From an uncultured Moheibacter sp. (GTDB lineage Bacteria > Bacteroidota > Bacteroidia > Flavobacteriales > Weeksellaceae), in contig CALLXZ010000544.1 in NCBI GenBank assembly GCA_937875605.1, forward strand, positions 1-13,377: a stretch of DNA of 13,377 nucleotides. Reading direction: 5' to 3'. Made by a program: the position numbers and the translations under genes. Numbering within the stretch: position 1 is the first letter of the stretch; each line of letters opens with the position of its first letter. The notes below the pieces were generated by a model. It was not told the DNA's origin, searched no databases, and worked only from the letters and a program-made list of their open reading frames with translations. Below are positions 6,698-13,134 of this stretch, piece by piece.

Positions 6698-7666
6698 TTA
6701 AATAAATTCTAAGTTAGCATTATTCTCATAAACATTCAATTTCACTTCATTTCCCATCATCAAAGCGCGATTGTCTCCGATATGTCCTGCCGGAAATTGA
6801 TAGCAAACGGGAATCGTATAATTTTCCATAAATTGACGAATTATTTCATAAGAAGTTGAATCGTAATCTGACAAGAATTCCGGATTTTCATCTTCTATGT
6901 CCATTCGGGTGAAACTTCCAACCACCAAACCTTTTATGCTGCTCAATAATCCAGAACGTTTCAAATTCATCATCATTCTATCCAGATGGTACCAGTTCTC
7001 GTTCCAGTCTTCAATAAAAAGAATAAGATTCTCCCCTTTAATAGCTGATAAACTTCCCGATAAACTATAAATGATGGAAAGATTTCCTCCCACTAATTTT
7101 CCTCTTGAAGTTCCAATTTTGTTAAATGGATGCGACTGGATTTGATACTTTACTTTTTCTCCGAAAAGTACTGTTTTTAGAGTTTCCAAGGTTTCATTTT
7201 GATAAATTACATTTAATTTTTTAACGGTTACGGCATGTAAGGTTGGGATATCCCAATTGTTCAGATGGTTATGAAATGCTGTAATGTCGGAATAACCGAT
7301 GATCCATTTTGGTTTCTGGAGAAATGTATCCCAATTCAATTTGTCAAGAAGTTGTACTGCTCCATAGCCACCTCTGGCGCACCAAACGGCTTTTATTTCC
7401 TCGTTGTCTATGGCAAATTGAAAATCCCGCAAACGCTGTTCAATTCTTCCGGCATAGTGATAACCACTATAGTAATCTTCAAACAAATGATTCCCAAATA
7501 CAGGAGTTAATTCCATCGATTTTAAGAATTCAAGGTTTTCCTGAAGTTCTTCTTTGAAAACTCTTCCGGATGGAGCAACGATGGCGACTTTATCGCCTGC
7601 TTGTAAAAAATCAGGTTTCAAATTGAAATTTTCATTAAAAGTATAAAAATGGATTTTAACAGCCAA
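6698..7666 (-). CDS. LD-carboxypeptidase (peptidase family S66)
   Basis: The protein cuts the L-Lys/DAP-D-Ala bond of tetrapeptides released from peptidoglycan, supporting murein recycling; it is related to LdcA and to the microcin immunity protein MccF. The 322 residues show GDKVAIVAPSGR near the N-terminus and ARGGYGAVQLLDKL (97-110). Nucleophile motif GYSDITAF has Ser126, FIEDWNE has Glu219, and PAGHIGDN has His295, so the Ser-Glu-His triad is complete. No signal peptide is evident, in line with a cytosolic enzyme. The start is unusual: the first candidate codon at 7666 is TTG, preceded immediately by an in-frame TGA. The next in-frame candidate is TTG at residue 16, just before KPDFLQAGDK; there is no ATG until residue 51. 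It heads the operon with upp and yraN. Confidence 0.9.
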   Translation of the reverse strand: MAVKIHFYTFNENFNLKPDFLQAGDKVAIVAPSGRVFKEELQENLEFLKSMELTPVFGNHLFEDYYSGYHYAGRIEQRLRDFQFAIDNEEIKAVWCARGGYGAVQLLDKLNWDTFLQKPKWIIGYSDITAFHNHLNNWDIPTLHAVTVKKLNVIYQNETLETLKTVLFGEKVKYQIQSHPFNKIGTSRGKLVGGNLSIIYSLSGSLSAIKGENLILFIEDWNENWYHLDRMMMNLKRSGLLSSIKGLVVGSFTRMDIEDENPEFLSDYDSTSYEIIRQFMENYTIPVCYQFPAGHIGDNRALMMGNEVKLNVYENNANLEFI

Positions 7667-7688
7667 TCAAATTCTACAGCCAATTTCA

Positions 7689-7696
7689 TACATTTG
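7689..7696 (+). promoter_or_regulatory. Predicted -7 element upstream of meaB
   Basis: TACATTTG matches TAnnTTTG exactly and ends 6 bp before the preferred meaB ATG at 7703. If it is used, transcription would begin at or next to the start codon, giving a leaderless or nearly leaderless mRNA. No -33 TTG is present at the usual distance, which lowers confidence. Confidence 0.35.
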
Positions 7697-7702
7697 TTCC
7701 AG

Positions 7703-8677
7703 ATGAAAACCGAAAGCATAGAAGAATTAGCACAAGGAATCCAAAACGGCAACCGTGTTTTACTGAGCCGAGCCATTACGCTTGCAGAAAGCTCACTTCC
7801 TGAACATCAGAAAAAAGCCCATTTCTTGATTCAGGAATTGATGCCTTTTACCGGAAAGTCCAAAAGGATAGCGATAACGGGTGTTCCCGGTGTGGGTAAA
7901 AGTACGTTTATTGAAGGATTTGGAAAGTTGTTAACATCTAAGGGTTTGAAAGTGGCAGTTTTAGCAATTGATCCAAGTAGTACACTTTCGGGTGGAAGTA
8001 TTTTGGGTGATAAGACCCGAATGGAGGAATTGGCGAGAAATCCGGAAGCATACATTCGTCCTTCTGCAACAGGCGGTTTTTTGGGGGGTATAGCTTCCCG
8101 GACGTATGAAGCTATATTGCTTTGTGAAGCCGCAGGATTTGATGTGGTGCTGATTGAAACAGTCGGAGTAGGGCAGTCTGAAATTTTAGTAAATGATATG
8201 ACCGATTTCTTTTTATTCTTACAAATTCCCGGTGCAGGGGATGAATTACAAGGGATAAAGAGAGGGATTATGGAAATGTCAGATTTGATTTTTGTGAACA
8301 AAACCGATGATTTCGGAATAGAGAAATCCAAGGAAGTGAAAGTGACTTTGGCAAGATCCTTGCAATTTCTTCCTCAAAAGGACTCGGGTTGGAAACGAAA
8401 AGTTCTTTTAGGCTCCGGACTAACGGGCAAGGGTTTGGAAGAAGTTTGGGATAGTGTTTTGAGTTATTTTAACGAAATGGATTCGAATGGTTTTCTGAAA
8501 GAAAGAAGGTTAAAGCAAAGCCAATTAAGAGTAAAGGAATATATAAAGGAACAAGTTACGCGTTATGCGATGAATATGTATAAAAACGACACTGAGAATG
8601 TACAAAATGAGCAAACAAACAATCCTTACTTGATTGCGGAAAAATGGATTCGTGAAAATTTAGGAATTAATCAATAA
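7703..8677 (+). CDS. meaB: MeaB/ArgK family GTPase (methylmalonyl-CoA mutase chaperone)
   Basis: Counting from the ATG at 7703, the 324-residue protein has the P-loop GVPGVGKST (60-68). It also has AIDPSSTLSGGSILGDKTRM, a Walker B/G3-like ETVGVGQSE (152-160) and the guanine-specificity motif NKTD (199-202). These define the MeaB/ArgK G3E-type GTPases. They guard methylmalonyl-CoA mutase, or other B12-dependent acyl-CoA mutases, by gating cofactor loading and release. No mutase gene is in the window. An in-frame ATG at 7649 would add 18 residues, but that extension is unlike the family and overlaps the divergent LD-carboxypeptidase gene. The 7703 start (MKTESIEELAQGIQNG) fits family alignments better. 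The 3' end overlaps the convergent NlpC/P60 gene by 11 bp. Confidence 0.93.
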   Translation: MKTESIEELAQGIQNGNRVLLSRAITLAESSLPEHQKKAHFLIQELMPFTGKSKRIAITGVPGVGKSTFIEGFGKLLTSKGLKVAVLAIDPSSTLSGGSILGDKTRMEELARNPEAYIRPSATGGFLGGIASRTYEAILLCEAAGFDVVLIETVGVGQSEILVNDMTDFFLFLQIPGAGDELQGIKRGIMEMSDLIFVNKTDDFGIEKSKEVKVTLARSLQFLPQKDSGWKRKVLLGSGLTGKGLEEVWDSVLSYFNEMDSNGFLKERRLKQSQLRVKEYIKEQVTRYAMNMYKNDTENVQNEQTNNPYLIAEKWIRENLGINQ

Positions 8678-9302
8678 TTCTCTTTGCGTAAAGATACCGT
8701 TTCGACCAATAAGCTTGACTTAAAGGAGAAACGACAACTCCCTGAGAAGTGGATGCGTGGATAAATTCAATCTCGCCTAGATCGGAAACATTATGAACGA
8801 TCCCCACGTGTGAAACACGACTTCCTCCGTTGGTAGCGAAGAAAACTAAATCACCGGCACGAAGATCTTCTTTAGAAACTACTTGTCCTTCTTTCGCCTG
8901 AGCTGCTGAAACTCTTGGGAGTTCGTGATTAAACATTTGGAAAACGCTTTGTACGAAGGCAGAGCAGTCGATCCCGTTTCGGGAAGTTCCTCCAAAACGA
9001 TAAGGAGTTCCTAAATAGGTTTCGGCTTCGGATAAAATTTGGGTAACAAAAGAATTCATCGCCATATTATGAATTTCGTTTAATTCATCAATGGCTGATT
9101 TTTCTGGCTGAACTTTAACGGATTTAACTTCTTCCGATTTATTTTCAGCGTATAATTTTTTATTGATTATAGAGCTTTGGGTGTAATAAGAGCGTTCAAG
9201 AGGGACATAGCTTGATTTAGCTTGGGTTGTGGAAATCAATGATCCACACGATGTTGTTAAAATTGAGATAGTTAGAATTATGAAAATATTGACTCCCTTC
9301 AT
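8667..9302 (-). CDS. NlpC/P60 family cell-wall peptidase, lipoprotein
   Basis: The 211-residue protein has a hydrophobic signal ending in a lipobox-like LTTSC (Cys19), so it is probably a lipoprotein. A variable linker runs to about residue 70. The NlpC/P60 (peptidase C40) domain covers about 85-211: YLGTPYRFGG, IDCSAFV with nucleophile Cys113, RAGDLVFF, SRVSHVGIV with His165, and EFIHAS with His182 as the third polar residue. The catalytic set is therefore intact. Family members cut the D-Glu to diaminopimelate bond of peptidoglycan stems (Spr/MepS-like). The stop overlaps the convergent meaB gene by 11 bp, and no separate terminator is seen there. A -7 match lies 48-55 bp upstream of the ATG. 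Confidence 0.93.
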   Translation of the reverse strand: MKGVNIFIILTISILTTSCGSLISTTQAKSSYVPLERSYYTQSSIINKKLYAENKSEEVKSVKVQPEKSAIDELNEIHNMAMNSFVTQILSEAETYLGTPYRFGGTSRNGIDCSAFVQSVFQMFNHELPRVSAAQAKEGQVVSKEDLRAGDLVFFATNGGSRVSHVGIVHNVSDLGEIEFIHASTSQGVVVSPLSQAYWSKRYLYAKRIID

Positions 9303-9349
9303 CCTTAATTGCGTTCTGATAATTTTGGATTATTTTTTCTTTACAAACG

Positions 9350-9357
9350 CAAATCTA
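9350..9357 (-). promoter_or_regulatory. Predicted -7 element of the NlpC/P60 gene
   Basis: TAGATTTG on the minus strand is an exact TAnnTTTG match. Transcription would begin near 9343 with a leader of about 40 nt. The -33 region lacks a clear TTG. The rest of 9303-9541 holds the terminator at 9439-9470 and a widely spaced inverted repeat, GGTTTAAC (9477-9484) with GTTAAACC (9510-9517). No gene is apparent in it. Confidence 0.45.
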
Positions 9358-9438
9358 ATAGGAATAGTGAGTCGTTATACCCGAATAGAAAAACTTTATG
9401 AAAAGATTAACGAACGTTAAAATTCATTAACAAAAAAT

Positions 9439-9470
9439 TAAAAAAAAACTGCCGGTTAGGGGCCGGCAGC
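9439..9470 (-). terminator. Strong terminator of the sigma factor-small protein-MscS operon
   Basis: On the minus strand CTGCCGG (9469-9463) and CCGGCAG (9455-9449) form a perfect GC-rich 7-bp stem around CCCCTAA. It is followed by an uninterrupted run of T (9448-9441) and more T-rich sequence. It lies about 70 bp after the channel gene stop. Confidence 0.93.
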
Positions 9471-9541
9471 ATTTTAGGTTTAACTTTTTTGATAACGGTT
9501 AGGGAATTTGTTAAACCATTTTTTAGTTTAGGGACAATTAA

Positions 9542-10360
9542 TTAAATTATTATATTATCTAAAATTTTAATTTCACTATTGGTAATTTTCTTAATTGGAT
9601 AAACAATTTTATCTTTTTCTGTTTTCAAAACCAAACAGATGTTATCTATGGATTCAATTACTCCGACAACTTCTCCAATTTGAATCTTCATTCCGATTTC
9701 CAGATTCTTTTTTGTATAAAATCCTAAAATCAAGCGGTAAACAATATCTCTTGAACCCAATCCTATCGCAATTGTAACGGCAATCAAAGCCGCCCCTATG
9801 ATGTAGGAAAGATTATCTGAAATAATCTGGGTGTTAACGCCTATCTGGTTAAGTGCCGTTATGGAGACAAAGACAAAAATCAAGTAAAAAACTACTGAAC
9901 TAATGGCTTTTGCTCCTCCGGAATCAATAGATTTAATAAGGTTATGAATTAGCTTTTTTGCTTGTGATGCCAGATAGATTCCAAATACAAAAATCAAGAA
10001 ACCAATCAATAATTTAGGAAGGTACTCAATCAGTTTTCCGATTTGTTCTGAAACAATTCGTAGGTTTAGAAACTCAGCACCGACAATCAGTATAAACAGA
10101 ACCATCACGAATTTAACAATTCCCGTTACAATATTGGTCAGGTTAATTTTGATGTTTGAATTTTGTAAAAAATCCATATCATTTACTAGATTATTTACTT
10201 TTTCGATTTTGGACATCTTTAAAATCCTTTTTACAATCCACAAAACAACTTTGTAAGCGATAAAAGCGATTAAGATAAATCCAATTCCTTTCAAAATCTG
10301 AGGAAGGGTTCTTAAAGCATCAGCATAAAAATTCTCAATTAAATCTAAAGGTAGTTCCAT
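9542..10360 (-). CDS. MscS-family mechanosensitive ion channel protein
   Basis: The 272-residue membrane protein has about five hydrophobic helices at roughly 20-43, 72-97, 110-132, 151-171 and 184-203. The last runs into IGLGSRDIVYRLILGF, which matches the pore-helix and beta-domain junction of MscS (compare GLASRD...FIAGF in E. coli). A short beta domain follows at about 215-268 with EIGMKIQIGEVVGVIESI and IVYPIKKI. The extra N-terminal helices and short C-terminus resemble the CmpX-like branch rather than the three-helix MscS. Members release solutes under membrane tension. The gene is third in an operon with a sigma factor and a 64-residue protein, so it may belong to an envelope or osmotic stress response; that is inferred from context. 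Confidence 0.9.
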   Translation of the reverse strand: MELPLDLIENFYADALRTLPQILKGIGFILIAFIAYKVVLWIVKRILKMSKIEKVNNLVNDMDFLQNSNIKINLTNIVTGIVKFVMVLFILIVGAEFLNLRIVSEQIGKLIEYLPKLLIGFLIFVFGIYLASQAKKLIHNLIKSIDSGGAKAISSVVFYLIFVFVSITALNQIGVNTQIISDNLSYIIGAALIAVTIAIGLGSRDIVYRLILGFYTKKNLEIGMKIQIGEVVGVIESIDNICLVLKTEKDKIVYPIKKITNSEIKILDNIII

Positions 10361-10372
10361 AGTAACAGGTTT

Positions 10373-10567
10373 TTATTTGTTGTTTTTTCCTTTTTTCGTT
10401 TTTTCAGATGCGCCTAATAAATCCATAATAGATGATGGGTACTTAACAGCAACTAAATCGGCTAAGTCCAGTGATAGTTTAATCATCCTGATGTCACCCA
10501 TCACCCGGTCTCGGAGCATCTCCGGGACTTGCTGGTTTTCAACGATATTTTTAAACGGATTCTGCAT
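10373..10567 (-). CDS. Small conserved-looking protein of unknown function (64 aa)
   Basis: I do not recognise a named domain. The protein starts MQNPFKNIV and has a predicted amphipathic helical middle (PEMLRDRVMGDIRMIKLSLDL, about 15-35). A moderately hydrophobic DLADLVAVKYPSSIMDLLG segment follows, then a very basic tail (KKGKNNK). It has no signal peptide and no convincing membrane helix. The gene is 3 bp after the sigma factor stop and ends 12 bp before the channel start, so translation is probably coupled. The position just after an ECF sigma gene is where an anti-sigma factor often sits, but the protein lacks the zinc-binding HxxxCxxC and the transmembrane helix of common classes. A soluble sigma regulator is possible but unproven. 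Confidence 0.75.
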   Translation of the reverse strand: MQNPFKNIVENQQVPEMLRDRVMGDIRMIKLSLDLADLVAVKYPSSIMDLLGASEKTKKGKNNK

Positions 10568-10570
10568 GGG

Positions 10571-11137
10571 TTACAAGTTATTATATACTTTAATTAGATT
10601 GGTTTTTGCACGGTTAAGACGCATTTTTACAGCGCTTTCTCCCAATTCATTGGCAGATGCAATCTCTTTAATACTTAAATCATCCTGATATTTCATCAGT
10701 AACATAGCCCTCTCATTTGGGGATATAAGCTGAAGGGCTTGATTTAGCTTTTCAGCTTTCAGTTCAAAGATTTTTTCGTCTGCAATTTCATCTATCGTTT
10801 CATCTTCGTATTCTTCCTTTACAGAGAATGTGTTTTTCTTTCCTTTCACTTCTCTTTGCAGATAATTTACACAATGATTATAGGTAAAAGCATAAATCCA
10901 AGTCGAAAATTTGGAATCACCTTTAAATGTTTTCAATTTGACAAAGAGCTTCACGAATATATCATGGGTCAGATCTTGTGCTTCTTCTTTTGACCCGATA
11001 AATCCTAAACATTTATTGTATACCAAAGACACATACCTATCATACAGAATTCCGAACAAATGTGTGTCATTTGATTTCGTTATCTCCTGTATGAGTTCCT
11101 CATCACTGATTGTATCAATAGTATTTTGGAACGCCAT
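10571..11137 (-). CDS. RNA polymerase sigma-70 family factor, ECF type
   Basis: The 188-residue protein has only region 2 and region 4. Region 2 (about 27-95) includes LYDRYVSLVYNKCLGFIGSKEEAQDLTHDIFVKLF and FKGDSKFSTWIYAFTYNHCVNYLQR. It binds core polymerase and recognises the -10 element. Region 4 (about 135-186) includes LISPNERAMLLMKYQDDLSIKEIASANELGESAVKMRLNRAKTNL, a helix-turn-helix that reads the -35 element. A linker rich in Asp and Glu (108-125) separates them. No classical anti-sigma gene is adjacent. It leads an operon with the 64-residue protein and the MscS channel. A perfect 16-bp palindrome lies 29-44 bp upstream of the start. No housekeeping TAnnTTTG element was found there. 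Confidence 0.95.
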   Translation of the reverse strand: MAFQNTIDTISDEELIQEITKSNDTHLFGILYDRYVSLVYNKCLGFIGSKEEAQDLTHDIFVKLFVKLKTFKGDSKFSTWIYAFTYNHCVNYLQREVKGKKNTFSVKEEYEDETIDEIADEKIFELKAEKLNQALQLISPNERAMLLMKYQDDLSIKEIASANELGESAVKMRLNRAKTNLIKVYNNL

Positions 11138-11165
11138 TTATTTGTCTTCATTTATTTTGACACAA

Positions 11166-11181
11166 GACTTTACATAAAGTC
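11166..11181. promoter_or_regulatory. Perfect palindrome upstream of the sigma factor gene, candidate operator
   Basis: GACTTTA and TAAAGTC are perfect 7-bp inverted arms around the 2-base centre CA. The site ends 29 bp before the sigma factor ATG. A 7-bp arm of mixed composition is unlikely by chance at this place. It could be a dimeric repressor or activator site, or a short hairpin at the start of the mRNA; the 2-nt centre is too small for a simple RNA loop, which favours a DNA site. Confidence 0.5.
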
Positions 11182-11262
11182 ACATGAATTTTTCAAAAAA
11201 AATAGAATTAAGATAGGTTGTCGTTTAATTAACTGAAAGTCAATTAATAAAAGTTCAAAAAA

Positions 11263-11300
11263 AATATTATTTAGTTCGATTTCTATCTGAAAATCGAACT
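11263..11300 (-). terminator. Terminator of the KAS III-like gene
   Basis: On the minus strand AGTTCGATTT (11300-11291) pairs with AAATCGAACT (11282-11273), a perfect 10-bp stem with an 8-nt loop. Then AAATAATA and a run of eight T follow. It starts 5 bp after the stop codon. The 7-nt offset of the T-run makes it slightly less classical. Confidence 0.8.
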
Positions 11301-11304
11301 TAGA

Positions 11305-12378
11305 TTATTCGAATTTATAAAGAATCGCATTGATATTCATCCCGGCGCCAACAGACCCTAAAACAATGTTGTCTCCTGGATGGAATTCATGATTTTCCAA
11401 TTGTTTTTTAGCAATCAAATCATACATCGTAGGAACAGTAGCTACGGAAGAATTTCCGAATTTCTGTACCGTCATAGGCGCTACACCATGCGGAACTTCT
11501 GTGATGTTGTATAATCGAAACAAACGTTCGATCATCGCATGATCCATCTTTGCGTTCGCTTGATGAAGTAAGATTTTCTGGATGGAATTTACATCCACCC
11601 CTGAATTATCAATCACTCTTTTTATCAAAGCCGGAACTTTTCTCAAAGCATATTCATACACTTTTCGTCCACGCATTTTGATGTTTATTTTAGATCCTTC
11701 ATATCCTTCTTTCAACGAAATATCATTGGTCAAATACGTCATTTCATCCATACTGTCAGAAAGCGTATCGTAACTGATGATTCCGAATTTCCGGTTAGCT
11801 TTTTTGGATTCCAGAACAACAGCTCCCGCTCCATCCGCAAAAATCATCGCAGTACGGTCATGAGGATCTACCGCTCTTGATAAAGTATCGGCTCCAATCA
11901 CTAAAGCCTTGGTGGCGGTTCCCGATAAAAATAAATGATGTGCCAGAATCAATCCTTCAATCCAGCCCGGACAGCCAAAAAGCATATCGTAAGGACGACA
12001 ATGATTATTTTTTATTCCTAATTTATGTTTGACACGTGTTGCTAAGGAAGGCATATTGTCTACTTGTCTATGAGTAGGGTCTATGTCGCCATAGTTATTG
12101 GCAACAATGATGTAATCCAAATCTTCTTTGTCGACGCCTGCTTCTTCAATTGCTTGTTGGGCAGCATAAACAGCTAAATCAGAAGTGAAATCGGAATCTT
12201 CAGCATATCTTCTTTCTTCAATTTCGGTAATCTCCTGAAATTTCTGAATGATCTCCGAAACAGGCTTTTCGATAAAAACACCCTGTTCGTCGTAAAATTC
12301 ATAGTGCAGAAAATCGGTGTTTTTTACAATTCTTTTCGGTAAGAAATGGCCTGACCCGGTGATTACTGTATTTAGCAT
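11305..12378 (-). CDS. 3-oxoacyl-ACP synthase III (KAS III/FabH-like) family protein
   Basis: Counting from the ATG at 12378, the protein has 357 residues and a thiolase fold. The Cys-His-Asn triad of FabH enzymes is complete: Cys136 in LFGCPGW, His272 in LLHQANAKM, and Asn309 in FGNSSVATVP. The C-terminus has LGSVGAGMNINAILYKF. FabH-type enzymes condense an acyl-CoA with malonyl-ACP. The Cys context differs from the usual NAACSGF of housekeeping FabH, and the protein is longer. It may thus be a paralogue acting on another acyl group, as in dialkylresorcinol/flexirubin, branched-chain or olefin pathways; no such partner gene is nearby. An upstream in-frame TTG at 12405 is rejected because it lies within a -7 promoter match. 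Confidence 0.9.
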   Translation of the reverse strand: MLNTVITGSGHFLPKRIVKNTDFLHYEFYDEQGVFIEKPVSEIIQKFQEITEIEERRYAEDSDFTSDLAVYAAQQAIEEAGVDKEDLDYIIVANNYGDIDPTHRQVDNMPSLATRVKHKLGIKNNHCRPYDMLFGCPGWIEGLILAHHLFLSGTATKALVIGADTLSRAVDPHDRTAMIFADGAGAVVLESKKANRKFGIISYDTLSDSMDEMTYLTNDISLKEGYEGSKINIKMRGRKVYEYALRKVPALIKRVIDNSGVDVNSIQKILLHQANAKMDHAMIERLFRLYNITEVPHGVAPMTVQKFGNSSVATVPTMYDLIAKKQLENHEFHPGDNIVLGSVGAGMNINAILYKFE

Positions 12379-12402
12379 AACGGAAGATTCAATTATAATC
12401 GG

Positions 12403-12437
12403 CAAATTTAATAAATATTAGCCGGATTTAACGTTAA
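12403..12437 (-). promoter_or_regulatory. Predicted promoter of the KAS III-like gene with a palindrome in the -33 region
   Basis: TAAATTTG on the minus strand (12410-12403) is an exact TAnnTTTG match, with a predicted start near 12396 and a leader of about 18 nt to ATG 12378. The -33 position has no clear TTG but contains the perfect 10-bp palindrome TTAACGTTAA (12428-12437). That could be a regulator site or chance in AT-rich DNA. Confidence 0.5.
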
Positions 12438-12449
12438 GTTTATATGGAA

Positions 12450-13073
12450 CTATTTAGAGAGAATTTTTTTACTGATGAAATCTTTTTCCAGGTTCCAGCT
12501 TCTTGCCGGTGAGAATTCTCTTCCATAATAAATAATCTGAAGATGCAATTTGTTCCAGGTTTCAATTGGGAAAAGCCTTTTAGCGTCTTTTTCGGTTTGT
12601 TCCACCGATTTTCCGTTGCTCAGTTTCCATCGATTCATCAATCGGTGAATGTGCGTATCGACGGGAAATGCAGGATGCCCGAATGCTTGCGACATCACAA
12701 CTGAAGCGGTTTTATGACCAATGCCGGGCAATTCTTCCAATTCCTCAAAAGTAGAAGGAACTTCTCCGTCATATTTCTCAACCAAAATTTCTGAAAGTCT
12801 TTTCAGGTTTTTTGCTTTTGTGTTAGACAAACCGATTTGTTTGATGATTTCTTTGATTTCATCTACTTCCAGTAAACTCATCGCTTTAGCATTATTCGCT
12901 CTTGCAAATAAATCCGGTGTCACTTCATTTACTTTTTTATCGGTCGTTTGTGCAGAAAGCATAACGGCTACCAAAAGCGTAAAAGGATCAGTATGGTCAA
13001 GTGGAATGGGCGGTTGCGGATAAAGTTTTTCCAATTGCTCTATCACAAATTGAGCACGTTCTTTTTTGTTCAT
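12450..13073 (-). CDS. nth: Endonuclease III, lacking the [4Fe-4S] cysteines
   Basis: The 207-residue protein is a base-excision repair DNA glycosylase/AP lyase for oxidised pyrimidines. The core is complete: LLVAVMLSAQTTDKKVNEV, the helix-hairpin-helix LPGIGHKTASVV with catalytic Lys121, and FPVDTHIHRL with catalytic Asp139. The C-terminal C-x6-C-x2-C-x5-C cluster loop of E. coli Nth is absent. Where the first Cys is expected the sequence reads YGREFSPARSW, and no Cys occurs anywhere in the protein. The reading frame runs normally to its stop, so I see no frameshift. Glycosylases of this superfamily without the cluster are known and can be active. No strong promoter match was found; a rhodanese-gene terminator sits directly before the ATG. 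Confidence 0.95.
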   Translation of the reverse strand: MNKKERAQFVIEQLEKLYPQPPIPLDHTDPFTLLVAVMLSAQTTDKKVNEVTPDLFARANNAKAMSLLEVDEIKEIIKQIGLSNTKAKNLKRLSEILVEKYDGEVPSTFEELEELPGIGHKTASVVMSQAFGHPAFPVDTHIHRLMNRWKLSNGKSVEQTEKDAKRLFPIETWNKLHLQIIYYGREFSPARSWNLEKDFISKKILSK

Positions 13074-13075
13074 AT

Positions 13076-13118
13076 TATAAAAAAATAAACCTGACGGTTT
13101 TTTATAAACGCCAGGTTT
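13076..13118 (-). terminator. Terminator of the rhodanese gene
   Basis: On the minus strand AAACCTGGCG (13118-13109) pairs with CGTCAGGTTT (13096-13087), a 10-bp stem with one G-U pair and a 12-nt loop, followed by ATTTTTTTAT. The T-tract ends at the nth start codon (13073), leaving almost no room for an nth leader. Confidence 0.85.
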
Positions 13119-13134
13119 TTATAATTTGATTGAT

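Noticed and set aside
7649..7702. Upstream ATG giving an 18-residue meaB extension
   Set aside because: The extension overlaps the divergent gene and does not resemble the family N-terminus.
7831..8331. Open frame of 166 codons antisense to meaB
   Set aside because: It mirrors the well-conserved GTPase on the opposite strand, with no domain of its own.
9229..9420. Open frame of 63 codons on the plus strand
   Set aside because: It overlaps the start and promoter of the NlpC/P60 gene, has no recognisable domain, and its composition looks like non-coding AT-rich sequence.
12379..12405. TTG start that would lengthen the KAS III-like protein by nine residues
   Set aside because: The TTG is part of the TAAATTTG promoter match, and the ATG at 12378 starts exactly where homology to the family begins.
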